Notes under the pieces: model-generated
The model's database searches: none
What the model was told of the DNA's origin: nothing
What the model saw: only the letters and a program-made list of their open reading frames with translations
Origin: Paenibacillus lautus NBRC 15380
Lineage (GTDB): Bacteria; Bacillota; Bacilli; Paenibacillales; Paenibacillaceae
Direction of reading: 5' to 3'
DNA: 64,000 nucleotides
Assembly: GCF_004000945.1 (NCBI RefSeq)
Contig: NZ_BIMF01000011.1
Location: 62,001 to 126,000 of the forward strand
Made by a program: the position numbers and the translations under genes
In this document: piece after piece, positions 15,945 to 24,254 of the stretch
Numbering within the stretch: the first letter of the stretch is position 1
How the letters are laid out: the number at the start of each line of letters is the position of its first letter

Positions 15945-16527
15945 GATCGTGCACCTCCGCACTCGTATTTTTCAAATATTGCCCGCGATAGCTAAGGGGA
16001 GTCATCCCCGTCTTCTTCTTAAACAGCGTGATAAAATAAGCCGTGTTCTCCATGCCCACCTTATGGCCGATATCCGAAATGGCCAAGCTGGAATTCGTCA
16101 GGAGTTCCTTGGCCTTGCCGATCCGGTAATCTTGAATGTATTCCATCGGGGTCTGACCTTTGACGCGCTTAAAGATCCGGTGCAGATGGTACGGACTGCC
16201 GTGGCTCACATCGGCCAATACATCAAGCGACAAATGATCCGTGTAGTGTTTATCGATATACTCGGTGACGAGTTCAATCCATTCATGGTCCGGCAGGCGT
16301 TCTCCCGTCGGCTTGCACCTTTTGCATGGTCGGAAGCGCTCAGCTCTCGCTTCATCGGCCGATTGAAACACGCGTACATTTTCAAACTTCGGGGGTCTGG
16401 ATTTGCAGGATGGTCTGCAGAAGATCCTCGTTGTCTGCACCGCATAAAAAAACTTGCCGTCACTATCCTTGTCGTTGTCGATAATAGCTTTCCACTGGGC
16501 TTCAGTCGGTTGTATCCGGTATGCCAC
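15931..16527 (-). CDS. adaA: AdaA, methylphosphotriester repair protein and AraC-type activator
   Basis: 198 residues. The Ada zinc domain has four cysteines, C37 and C41 (FCRPSCKSRPP) and C68 and C71 (PCKRCKP). C37 is the expected acceptor for methyl groups from DNA phosphotriesters; once methylated, the protein becomes an activator. The AraC-type double helix-turn-helix follows (about 85-190: LADVSHGSPYHLHRIFKRVK and ISDIGHKVGMENTAYFITLF). It is the first gene of a run adaA, adaB, 2OG oxygenase, then SPL gene, and is divergent from alkA, so the 141-base gap to alkA probably holds the shared adaptive-response control region. I could not define the operator. Confidence 0.93.
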   Translation of the reverse strand: MAYRIQPTEAQWKAIIDNDKDSDGKFFYAVQTTRIFCRPSCKSRPPKFENVRVFQSADEARAERFRPCKRCKPTGERLPDHEWIELVTEYIDKHYTDHLSLDVLADVSHGSPYHLHRIFKRVKGQTPMEYIQDYRIGKAKELLTNSSLAISDIGHKVGMENTAYFITLFKKKTGMTPLSYRGQYLKNTSAEVHDHEIQ

Positions 16528-16668
16528 GTTTCCTCACCTCCGCTAACATTATAACCACAGGATATCCTTGTTGTACGCTTTTTGGAATAGAAGAGCAAGA
16601 TAACAAAATTATACGCCCCCTGTTTATGGTACAACTAGTATAGATAATTCCAGGAGCGAAAGGAAACG

Positions 16669-17655
16669 ATGAAGATGCAGGAACGAAACCAGACACATGA
16701 CGACAAGCGATATCCTATCGAGAATCAACTCCCCCAGGACAGTTGGGAAGACCATGCCCATACAGTAAGGCTTTTTGTACCGAAGGAGTTCAGTTTTACG
16801 GAGAACCTCAATTATTTGCAAAGATCGCCGAACGAATGTCTTTATCATATCCGGAATGACAGGATCTACCGGGCTATCCCACTTGATGGTGATATCGCTG
16901 TAATTGAAGTCCGTGCGGAGCCTCAAAAGCAAGCAATCCTTGTTCGGTTCTTGGGGAATACCGCCCCATCCGATCCCTGCAAGCGAGAGGAAGTTGCGGG
17001 TTATGTCCGAGACTGGTTCGATCTGAATACCGATCTCATACCGTTCTATACGATGGCGGAGGCAGATCCATTGCTCAGTCAAGCCGTTCAATCCTTCTAT
17101 GGGCTTCGCAACATGGGCATTCCCGATTTGTTCGAGGCTTTGTGCTGGGGCATTCTGGGGCAGCAAATTAACCTGGCCTATGCCTATACGTTAAAAAGAC
17201 GTTTCGTTGAAGCCTTCGGCTGCCGCGTGGAGTGTGAAGGAGAGATTTATTGGATTTTTCCAAGACCTGAGGACATTGCACCGCTACGTGTTGAAGACTT
17301 GGACGGGCTTCGGATGACCGTGAAAAAAGGCGAGTATCTTATCGGAGTGGCCCAGCTTATGGTAGAAGGAAAATTGACGAAGGAGCAGCTGCTTGAAGCA
17401 GGCAGCTTGAAACAAGCGGAGAAACAATTGGTCAGCATTCGGGGGATCGGACCGTGGACGGCAAACTATGTGCTGATGCGCTGTTTGCGAATGCCGGCGG
17501 CTTTTCCGATCGATGATGTGGGTCTGCACAATGCCATCAAACATCTGCTGGGTTTGGAGGTCAAACCGACGAAGAAGGAGATACTGGAGCTGTCGGCAGC
17601 ATGGGCGAACTGGGAATCCTACGCCACCTTTTATCTGTGGAGGTTTCTCTATTAG
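16669..17655 (+). CDS. alkA: DNA-3-methyladenine glycosylase (AlkA type)
   Basis: 328 residues. It excises N-alkylated purines from DNA. The helix-hairpin-helix motif SIRGIGPWTANYVLM (about 256-270) and the catalytic aspartate region FPIDDVGLHNAI (D282/D283) are intact. The helical ALCWGILGQQINLAYAYTLK region matches the AlkA/YfjP family, and the N-terminal domain is the AlkA-N type beta fold. AGGAGCGAAAGGAAACG precedes the ATG. It is transcribed away from adaA, as in B. subtilis, consistent with control by methylated AdaA. A GGGGATG/CATCCCC hairpin follows. Confidence 0.92.
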   Translation: MKMQERNQTHDDKRYPIENQLPQDSWEDHAHTVRLFVPKEFSFTENLNYLQRSPNECLYHIRNDRIYRAIPLDGDIAVIEVRAEPQKQAILVRFLGNTAPSDPCKREEVAGYVRDWFDLNTDLIPFYTMAEADPLLSQAVQSFYGLRNMGIPDLFEALCWGILGQQINLAYAYTLKRRFVEAFGCRVECEGEIYWIFPRPEDIAPLRVEDLDGLRMTVKKGEYLIGVAQLMVEGKLTKEQLLEAGSLKQAEKQLVSIRGIGPWTANYVLMRCLRMPAAFPIDDVGLHNAIKHLLGLEVKPTKKEILELSAAWANWESYATFYLWRFLY

Positions 17656-17662
17656 AGAAAGA

Positions 17663-17709
17663 AGGGGATGCCCACGTCTACATTTGTAGCTCCGTCAGAG
17701 ACATCCCCC
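17663..17709. terminator. Terminator-like hairpin between alkA and the TcaA-like gene
   Basis: AGGGGATG (17663-17670) pairs with CATCCCCCT (17702-17710) across a 30-base loop, between two converging genes. There is no clear T-run, so this is tentative. Confidence 0.4.
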
Positions 17710-17717
17710 TCGTTAAT

Positions 17718-19094
17718 TTAAAACACCTTTAAAACCGTCCAAGCTCCATCTTCGTAACCAATACTTAAATTCAATAATTGGGTATTATCGATATCATCGA
17801 TTTCACCATCAGATAGTGTCAGTATATATTCCGCCACGATCCCGGTCACTTGAATCACATATTGATCCAATTCTATATCGTAATAAACCTTGACGTCCTC
17901 AAGTGGATCATCGGAAATCCAAATATCTTCAAACTCCACTTCTTTCAAGGTTCTTTCGGAGTACGCACCCGAGTAATACAAACTACCGAGACCGTCCAGG
18001 ACACCTTGGAGTAAATCGCCTTCATGATGAGGGTAGATTTTCTCTAGTTCGCTAACGTCCTTAGAGCCATACGCTTTTGCTCTGGTGTCTAAGAATTGAC
18101 GGACAAAATCAATCACTTCGTGTGCCGTCTCCTCTTGAAGCTTCGGCGTTATATCATAATCGGATGATAGGTCTTCTATATTGACCGGCTCGCTTTTGGC
18201 TTCTCCCCAAGGAAATTTAGCCACGCCATAGATTTTCTGCGATCCATCGTCGAAGGCTGGATAAAAATAATCCGACGATTCCTGTTCGGTATCCATGTAA
18301 CTTCTCTGTATAAAAGGAGTCGGCTTATCGTTCAGATACAGTTGGACTTCCCCAAGATCGCTGTTAATTTTGACCTGCTCGCCCGTGACATATCTAGAAT
18401 AATCGGTCTCGGATTCCAAGCCGAATAAGCTGACCGTCTCGCTCTCGGTAATTTCTTTGTCCGCATATTCAAACGTGGTAGTTAAATCAACCTGATACTC
18501 ACCGGGGAATAGCGGCCCCATTTTCGACGTTTGATTATCCTTGGCAACCTTCAATATCTCTTTACCATCCACCTTTATGGTACCATTATCGTTCTCGAGC
18601 GTTATGCTCAAATATTGCGGACGAACGCCGATTTTGAACGTATCGGATAAGAATCCCGACTCTTTCTTTAAATACAACTCGCCCGCATTTAGAAGTTCTT
18701 CTGGCGACATGCTGTCCAGCAAACCGGTGTTTACATAGTCTGCTTCCTCCAACACAGCCTGTTGCCCAGCGATAATCTCCAGCGTTTCCTCATAATATTC
18801 CGGTTCTTCCTTCATATACTGGATCAGCCGATGCAGACGGTCCTCCGTCGCCTCCATGGCCTCGTCGTCCACGGACAGCAGCTTTTTCAAAGCTTGAGTA
18901 TCTTCTGCCGCTATTGCATTTTGAAACTTCCGAATGGTCTCGGATGCCTGTTTATCTCCCTTAGACCCTGCTGAAAACACTAATATCAAAACTATGGCAA
19001 TAACGATGACAGCGGCGATAATGAGGACAGGCTTATTTTTAAACCTGAGTCCAATCGGTTGCATACTCGGCCCACTATTGGATGGCTGGCTCAT
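17718..19094 (-). CDS. TcaA/YvbJ-like membrane protein
   Basis: 458 residues from the ATG at 19094, which has GGAGGG six bases upstream; the open frame starts earlier without a ribosome site. One N-terminal transmembrane helix (IIAAVIVIAIVLILVFS) is followed by a large outside part with YLSITLENDNGTIKVDGKEI and YQVDLTTTFEYADKEI, the repeated beta domains of TcaA-type proteins, and a C-terminal NTF2-like region. The usual N-terminal zinc ribbon of B. subtilis YvbJ is absent. TcaA proteins influence cell envelope and glycopeptide response in staphylococci; the role here is not known. It may be co-transcribed with the secreted protein gene at 19220-19687, which is 125 bases upstream. Confidence 0.75.
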   Translation of the reverse strand: MSQPSNSGPSMQPIGLRFKNKPVLIIAAVIVIAIVLILVFSAGSKGDKQASETIRKFQNAIAAEDTQALKKLLSVDDEAMEATEDRLHRLIQYMKEEPEYYEETLEIIAGQQAVLEEADYVNTGLLDSMSPEELLNAGELYLKKESGFLSDTFKIGVRPQYLSITLENDNGTIKVDGKEILKVAKDNQTSKMGPLFPGEYQVDLTTTFEYADKEITESETVSLFGLESETDYSRYVTGEQVKINSDLGEVQLYLNDKPTPFIQRSYMDTEQESSDYFYPAFDDGSQKIYGVAKFPWGEAKSEPVNIEDLSSDYDITPKLQEETAHEVIDFVRQFLDTRAKAYGSKDVSELEKIYPHHEGDLLQGVLDGLGSLYYSGAYSERTLKEVEFEDIWISDDPLEDVKVYYDIELDQYVIQVTGIVAEYILTLSDGEIDDIDNTQLLNLSIGYEDGAWTVLKVF

Positions 19095-19219
19095 GAATTC
19101 CCTCCAAATTGACAAAGTAAAAGGCAGAAGATCCTTCTGCCTCATATTTTTAATGATTTTAGATAAATGAAATATGTTAAAACGCATTATAATTCCAGTC
19201 ATTATTTAGCCCGCTGGTT

Positions 19220-19687
19220 TTATTCAATGAAATACATCTTGCCATCCACCTCAATGGATACCGAAGATTGTGCGAGATCCTCTTTCACCTGCTTCGCGTA
19301 GGCCACCACTTGATCCAAGGATTTTTTATCCAATGATTCAGCAAAAGCGTACACGATCGTCACATCCTCCTTGACCAATGATTTGTCTTTATCGACCCAA
19401 GCACCTTCACCGTCTACAGCCGTAGCGCCGCCAAACCATTCCGAGAATTTAGTTAGTGCCTGATCAACAAACTTTTGCTGTGCTTCCTCAGTGATTGGAA
19501 TATTCCCCTTCACCGTGGATGGGATATAAATCTTGACCACGTGGCTGAGGTGAAACTGTCCGTCAAGAGCACTCCCCGTAACGCCAGCTGTCGCTGCCCC
19601 CTCCGCACTGTAAGACTGCTGGACCGGCACGAGAACCAAAGCCAACAGAATTACAATTGCAACTGTAATCATCCAATTCTTTTTCAT
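19220..19687 (-). CDS. Hypothetical secreted protein
   Basis: 155 residues from the ATG at 19687, preceded by AAAGGAGAT. It has a clear signal peptide (MKKNWMITVAIVILLALVLV, cleavage near SYSAEGA). The mature part contains VVKIYIPSTVKGNIPITEEA and WFGGATAVDGEG, recalling small secreted DUF3574-like proteins, but I am not certain of the family. Divergent from a TetR regulator, with a TetR-type operator in the gap, so it is a likely target. Confidence 0.7.
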   Translation of the reverse strand: MKKNWMITVAIVILLALVLVPVQQSYSAEGAATAGVTGSALDGQFHLSHVVKIYIPSTVKGNIPITEEAQQKFVDQALTKFSEWFGGATAVDGEGAWVDKDKSLVKEDVTIVYAFAESLDKKSLDQVVAYAKQVKEDLAQSSVSIEVDGKMYFIE

Positions 19688-19754
19688 CACTCTTATCTCC
19701 TTTACACCTTTTTTCACCGAGCGGTTCCAAGCCACAATCACAATTCCAGTTTGG

Positions 19755-19772
19755 ATACCAACCAGTCGGTAT
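19755..19772. promoter_or_regulatory. TetR-type operator
   Basis: ATACCAACCAGTCGGTAT is an imperfect 18-base palindrome (14 of 18 positions symmetric) of the ACCGACC-like kind that many TetR/AcrR proteins bind. It lies between the divergent secreted-protein and TetR genes, 75 bases before the TetR start. Confidence 0.6.
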
Positions 19773-19846
19773 TAGTTGGGAATATTATATAAAAGAGATA
19801 TGTTATAATCAATGGGACGTCAGAATTATAAAAAGGGGAATTTTGG

Positions 19847-20440
19847 ATGGGAAATCAGGAGCAATCACAGCAAACCATCGAAAAATTAATGAGGTCCGGA
19901 GTAGAGCTGTTCTCTCGCCAAGGTTATTCCAGTACAAGCGTAGATCAAATTGTAAAACATGCAGGATACTCCAAGGGAGGCTTCTATGCTCACTTTTCCA
20001 GCAAAGAGGAGTTCTTGCTTACCATAATTAAAGATGGCATTGATTTTTATTTCGATGATCTGAAGGCCGCGCTGGCACGGAATGACAGAAATTTGCTTAC
20101 AAATTTCAAGGACTATTCGCTGCGTTTAGTTAGAGAATCGTATAAGCAAGGATCCTCTATGCTGTTGATTCAAGGGTGCATGAACTCGAATGAGCTGCCA
20201 ATGGTCAAGGAAAGGCTTATTCAACAGATGGAGGAATGGAGACAATTTCTCGCACACTTTTTCCAAGTGATGAAGGATGAAGGCATTGTGGGCAGCCCGT
20301 TGGACGCCAGGATTCTTGCAACAGCATCCATGGCGATCTTTAATGGAATTAATCTGCAGCACTTCGTTGATGAACGGGTCCAATTGGAAGAAATGCTGCT
20401 TGTGATCCTTGAGCTGCTTCAAATCCGGGAACCAAAGTAA
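19847..20440 (+). CDS. TetR/AcrR family regulator
   Basis: 197 residues. The N-terminal helix-turn-helix contains LFSRQGYSSTSVDQIVKHAG followed by YSKGGFYAHFSSKEEFLLTI, the standard TetR signature. The C-terminal ligand domain matches the TetR_C_6-like type (ARILATASMAIFNGINLQHF). Its ligand is unknown. It is divergent from the secreted protein gene with an operator-like palindrome in between, so autoregulation and control of that gene are likely. AAAAGGGG upstream serves as ribosome site. Confidence 0.88.
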   Translation: MGNQEQSQQTIEKLMRSGVELFSRQGYSSTSVDQIVKHAGYSKGGFYAHFSSKEEFLLTIIKDGIDFYFDDLKAALARNDRNLLTNFKDYSLRLVRESYKQGSSMLLIQGCMNSNELPMVKERLIQQMEEWRQFLAHFFQVMKDEGIVGSPLDARILATASMAIFNGINLQHFVDERVQLEEMLLVILELLQIREPK

Positions 20441-20463
20441 ATAGTACTTTTTATACGCCAAAG

Positions 20464-20499
20464 AGCCGAATCCTGCTTCGCAATTAGGAATCGGCTTTT
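20464..20499. terminator. Terminator after the TetR gene
   Basis: AGCCGAATCCT pairs with AGGAATCGGCT (one mismatch) across an 11-base loop and is followed by TTTTATGG. It lies 24 bases after the TetR stop and can serve the opposing gene too. Confidence 0.75.
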
Positions 20500-20511
20500 A
20501 TGGTTTTTGGA

Positions 20512-21558
20512 CTAATTCAGTTTCCCGATCCAGGATAAACTCTCCACTGATCGGTGATCCATGCTGCCGTTCAAAATAGCTTGAACATCATGCAGCGTAT
20601 CCTGCAAATGCACCCGCTCGCCTGGTAACCCGGTATAAGCTTCGGCAACGTAAAAAGGCTGCGTAAGATAGGCCTCGAGCCGTTCTCCCCTCTCATAAAC
20701 CTCCGTCTCGGATGCCGGAATGGCCTGCAATCCTCGAACTTGAACCAGTGAACGCAGCTCGCGATAACGGCGCAGCAGCTTCTGGGCCCGCTGTTGGATC
20801 GATACGTGAGCCTGATCCAGATGAACGCCTTCTGATACGGATGATGTAGAATATAACGGGTTGACCGCAGGGAACATATGTCTTGCCGCCAGATCGGCAT
20901 CGAAATACCACAACGTCTCCAGCGGTCCGTAAGGCATGTCTTCATCAACAACCGCACCTTTGAGGTCCACAAGAAAAGTCGTGACCTGCCTCATGCCCTC
21001 TTGTTGAAAACGTTCCTGAAGATCGTAGATTTTGCCGGTCAAGACGTGCTCCCGGTCTGCTGCAAACACAATGTCTTTCTCGGTATTCGCATTCGCCACA
21101 ATGGAATAGGTTTCTTCTATAGAAAAAGCAACCTTTTCTACGTCATTCAGCATATCCTGCAGTTCGGGATGTTCGCCTTCCGGCTTTAGCAAAATCGTCA
21201 TGAACCCTTCTTGCTTGAAGTGATGAAACAGCTCGCCGAGCAGCACGAGTTGACCCATACCGGGACGGGCGACCAGACCAACGGTACCGCCTTTTGCCAA
21301 AGGGGCAAATAGATCAAGCGGTTTGATGCCGGTTTCGATCATCTCCACGCTTTCCCCGCGCAGGATCAGTTCATCCAGACTGCATTTCGCCAGAGATGCC
21401 AATGCGGCAATGGTGCGGACTTCCGCCCGACCAACGGGTATTTTTCCCGTACAAAGGTTGGAGACTGTGGCGGGCCGCAATCCGACGGATTTGGCTGCGC
21501 TGGTCAGGTTCGGAACCCTTTGTCGTAAAAGTGATACATTCAGCTTCAGATTGTCCAA
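20512..21558 (-). CDS. HTH regulator fused to a degenerate F1-ATPase beta-like domain
   Basis: 348 residues. Residues 1-68 form a Cro/CI-like helix-turn-helix (SAAKSVGLRPATVSNLCTGK). From residue 75 the sequence follows F1 ATP synthase beta subunit: ETGIKPLDLFAPLAKGGTVG, then PAVNPLYSTSS (beta: PAVDPLDSTSR), then QKLLRRYRELRSLVQVRGL and LTQPFYVAEAYTGLPGERVH, which mirror the beta C-terminal domain. The P-loop is destroyed: the normal GGAGVGKTVL reads ARPGMGQLVL (97-106), without the lysine and threonine. The central catalytic part is also shortened. It should therefore sense a ligand or act as a scaffold rather than hydrolyse ATP. The acetamidase gene lies 73 bases upstream in the same direction, so the two are probably one transcript. 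This is a rare architecture; I know of no characterised member. Confidence 0.8.
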   Translation of the reverse strand: MDNLKLNVSLLRQRVPNLTSAAKSVGLRPATVSNLCTGKIPVGRAEVRTIAALASLAKCSLDELILRGESVEMIETGIKPLDLFAPLAKGGTVGLVARPGMGQLVLLGELFHHFKQEGFMTILLKPEGEHPELQDMLNDVEKVAFSIEETYSIVANANTEKDIVFAADREHVLTGKIYDLQERFQQEGMRQVTTFLVDLKGAVVDEDMPYGPLETLWYFDADLAARHMFPAVNPLYSTSSVSEGVHLDQAHVSIQQRAQKLLRRYRELRSLVQVRGLQAIPASETEVYERGERLEAYLTQPFYVAEAYTGLPGERVHLQDTLHDVQAILNGSMDHRSVESLSWIGKLN

Positions 21559-21631
21559 GTGCGTACACCCTTTTAAGTGATAGATTGATGGTACTGCTTC
21601 ATCTCTTTCAGAAAAGAATCTTAACTTCCTT

Positions 21632-22588
21632 TCACCTCAATGCCCCAAAAGGTAAAAATGCGTGCACGCCCTTAAGGATGTTCACGATCTGGGTTACCCT
21701 CAGATCCACCGTCAAGGTGGCGTAGGCGTACGCCTCCGTTCTTGAAATAGAGTAAAGCTCGGTCATGAGATCCAGCATCCCGCTTAATGCCATCCACATT
21801 GCTTCGTCCAGGTCCTCGTGAAACCCCATCGTAAGCCAGCCGGTACTCGTCTTGGCTCTGGGCATCGTTATGGGCATGTCGTCTCGGATATGAAAGGTTA
21901 GACACACCTTCTCCATGGGGCATTCCAGGGCGGGACCGCTAACTTCGCCGTCTCCCTGAGCCGCATGTCCATCCCCTGTTGAGAACAGCCCGCCATCCAC
22001 CGGGATCGGCAGATACAAGGTGCTGCCGGCGGTTAATTCTTTGCAATCAAGGTTTCCTCCATATGGGCGCGGTACAAAAGTCGAGTGCTTGCCTTTTTCC
22101 TTCGGGGGCATGCCCATAATCCCCATAAACGGCTTCAGACCGACGCTGTACTTGAAATTTCCGAACTGGCTCCTGCCTGTCATTGTCCGGGTATCCAATT
22201 CATAGTCCAGCGTCACTTCCTTGGCGTCGGCCATGCCCAGCTTCTCGTTCCAATAGCTGGGAAAACCGCCGGCAGAGGTCCACCCCCACGATCCGGGAAC
22301 GACTTCGTTGATCTGGATCTCCAATGTAAGGCCGGGTTCGGCCCCTTGAATATGGACGGGACCCAATAAAGCATGCCCAAAATGCTTCTCCTGCCGCTCC
22401 GGCTTACGCTCCGTAAACTTCGTTCTCGACGCTCCTGGGGCAGAACGCTTCTCCAGTCCCCAACCCGCGTCCAGGGTTTGATACACGACGGTATCCCCGG
22501 ACTGAATATAAAGCGCCGGCTCCAGTTCCCTGCTGAAGAATCCATGAAGCGTATGAATATCCGGTTTTAGCATATGAACCTGTGACAT
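21632..22588 (-). CDS. Acetamidase/formamidase family protein
   Basis: 318 residues from the ATG at 22588 (MSQVHMLKPDIHTLHGFFSR), which has GGGAGAAAG just upstream; the open frame extends 17 codons further. FmdA/AmdA-type enzymes hydrolyse formamide, acetamide or related short amides to ammonia. Typical blocks are GPVHIQGAEPGLTLEIQINE, YGGNLDCKELTAGSTLYLPI and GGLFSTGDGHAAQGDGEVSG, the latter with the conserved acidic and histidine residues. No signal peptide. It probably heads a two-gene transcript with the HTH/F1-like regulator. The upstream region has three spaced AATTACT repeats. Confidence 0.87.
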   Translation of the reverse strand: MSQVHMLKPDIHTLHGFFSRELEPALYIQSGDTVVYQTLDAGWGLEKRSAPGASRTKFTERKPERQEKHFGHALLGPVHIQGAEPGLTLEIQINEVVPGSWGWTSAGGFPSYWNEKLGMADAKEVTLDYELDTRTMTGRSQFGNFKYSVGLKPFMGIMGMPPKEKGKHSTFVPRPYGGNLDCKELTAGSTLYLPIPVDGGLFSTGDGHAAQGDGEVSGPALECPMEKVCLTFHIRDDMPITMPRAKTSTGWLTMGFHEDLDEAMWMALSGMLDLMTELYSISRTEAYAYATLTVDLRVTQIVNILKGVHAFLPFGALR

Positions 22589-22671
22589 CCATCTTTCTCC
22601 CTTCACAGCCGTAATCAGAGTGGCCATTCCATATCTCATATTCTCACCCTGTTACTTTATAAGGTATTTTA

Positions 22672-22727
22672 AATTACTCTTAGAGTCAACAATTAATTAC
22701 TTCAAGACGTAATAATAATTACTCTTA
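22672..22727 (-). promoter_or_regulatory. Three phased AATTACT repeats upstream of acetamidase
   Basis: AATTACTCTTA occurs at 22672-22682 and 22717-22727, and a partial copy AATTACTT at 22695-22702. The steps of 23 and 22 bases are about two helix turns. A minus-strand TTGACT lies between the first two copies. This is a good candidate binding region for the co-located HTH/F1-like regulator; that link is inference. The rest of 22589-23031 shows only the terminator at 22783-22819. Confidence 0.5.
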
Positions 22728-22782
22728 ACGCAATCCATTGCTCATTCCCGGTTGTACCATGGTGGGTCGTCGGAGCATAAAA

Positions 22783-22819
22783 AACCGTCCGCTGCGCAGT
22801 ATCACTGCGAGGGACGGTT
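22783..22819 (-). terminator. Terminator of the GH172 transcription unit
   Basis: AACCGTCC/GGACGGTT stem with an inner CTGCG/CGCAG pairing. Read on the minus strand the stem is followed by TTTTTTATG. It lies about 210 bases after the GH172 stop codon. Confidence 0.7.
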
Positions 22820-23031
22820 CTCATCACCATGTCCAGTTAAATTTCATATCAGCTAACGATGGAGCGTTCATCGTAATGGTATCCGTTACTATACGTCCGG
22901 TCATTCTCATTGCACTCTATCAGGTTTGATCGGGCGCATAGTTCATTTCTTTGGAAGCGCCATGCGCTCCCGCAAAAGGCTCCATTTATTCACACTATCA
23001 CCTTACCGGCTGGTAAGCAATAGCTCCTCCT

Positions 23032-24114
23032 TTATATAACCTCCCGCTCATCATTATCCGGAAGCTCTGGGAATGGCGCATGGGGCTCGGCTTGATACCA
23101 GAACGCCGTCGATGCAATATCGCTCTGCTGCGGAAGATACCTTCCTCCGGACCTCCAGCCGAGATCCTGAATGGTCACGCGAAGATCGTTTTGAAAGCGG
23201 ATTGGATCCATGACATGCCATCGATACATGCCAAAACGCTGCTGACTTCGATACAATCCATCGGGCTTCAGCACTTGGTGCATCCCCAAATATGGCGTCG
23301 AGTAGGTTCGATAGGTACCAATCGGCTGCTCCCAATTCCAAGCACCACCAAAATAATCTTCCGTTCCCGTACCGCATATGGTCGGATAATCCTGATCCCC
23401 GTCCATATAGAACTTGATCTCGCCTTCACCCCACCAGCCGTTATTATTCACCTGCCAGGCGAGGTAAGTCCCTACATAGTGACCGTGTCCAGTCACCCCA
23501 TCCAGAATGGTGTAAACCTCTTTATAAGGAACGGGATTCGTTCTCCGCCACTGCGCGTGAAAATAAGCCTCATCATCCGGGATGTCCGTCAGCGTATAGT
23601 CAATTTGATAGTAAAGGACTGCCTTTTCCGGCGCACGGTTCTCCATCGTCAAACGGGCATGCTTGCGGAAGGGCATCTGCCAGTAGCTGTTCATGCCGCC
23701 GGCCGGATTCACGGCAACCGGAATCGAATTGACATCGCTGCGCTCGCCCCATCCGTTACAGAACAAATCACCGACGGGTACTTCAACCGAAGGGTCCTGC
23801 TCATCATCCCAATACATGCGGATAATCAGATTGCGCCACAGCGTCGGATGGCAGGTGAGCCAGATATGCTGAATCGCCCCGGGACCCTGAATGTCACCCA
23901 TCGTAAAGGTTTCTCCAGGTAAGATCTCCACGGAAGGAGAGACCTTCCAGCCCACGCCCAAGTCCCTGGAAGCCGCTGCGCCCGTGCCATCGGTGGCCAT
24001 ACCGCCCTCTCCTTTTTCACCGGTAAAATTCTCCGCGCTGATGGATCTCGTCTGCGCATTGGACAGCCGGGATAAATTTCCGAGGTGCATGTTAAGCCCA
24101 TTAAAGTTCATCAT
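23032..24114 (-). CDS. GH172 (DUF2961) furanosidase-type glycoside hydrolase
   Basis: 360 residues without signal peptide, so probably intracellular. DUF2961 defines GH172, whose characterised members act on alpha-D-fructofuranosides (difructose anhydride) and D-arabinofuranosides. Typical blocks are GPGAIQHIWLTCHPTLWRNL, WDDEQDPSVEVPVGDLFCNG and CGTGTEDYFGGAWNW; the last holds a glutamate expected at the active site. RBS AAGGAG stands before the ATG. It follows a ribulokinase-type kinase and a LacI regulator in the same direction, suggesting uptake and breakdown of an arabinose- or fructose-containing furanoside. Length matches the family. Confidence 0.85.
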   Translation of the reverse strand: MMNFNGLNMHLGNLSRLSNAQTRSISAENFTGEKGEGGMATDGTGAAASRDLGVGWKVSPSVEILPGETFTMGDIQGPGAIQHIWLTCHPTLWRNLIIRMYWDDEQDPSVEVPVGDLFCNGWGERSDVNSIPVAVNPAGGMNSYWQMPFRKHARLTMENRAPEKAVLYYQIDYTLTDIPDDEAYFHAQWRRTNPVPYKEVYTILDGVTGHGHYVGTYLAWQVNNNGWWGEGEIKFYMDGDQDYPTICGTGTEDYFGGAWNWEQPIGTYRTYSTPYLGMHQVLKPDGLYRSQQRFGMYRWHVMDPIRFQNDLRVTIQDLGWRSGGRYLPQQSDIASTAFWYQAEPHAPFPELPDNDEREVI

Positions 24115-24254
24115 CTATTATCACTCCTTAGTATGTGATATCGTTACGCCCGCTCCCACTGCTGTTTTGTTTTTTCATTTTCGGGACAATACATCATGAC
24201 GAACGAGGCCTGCAAAGCGGCAATCACGCGTTCATTTAGGTGTTCACTCTTGCA

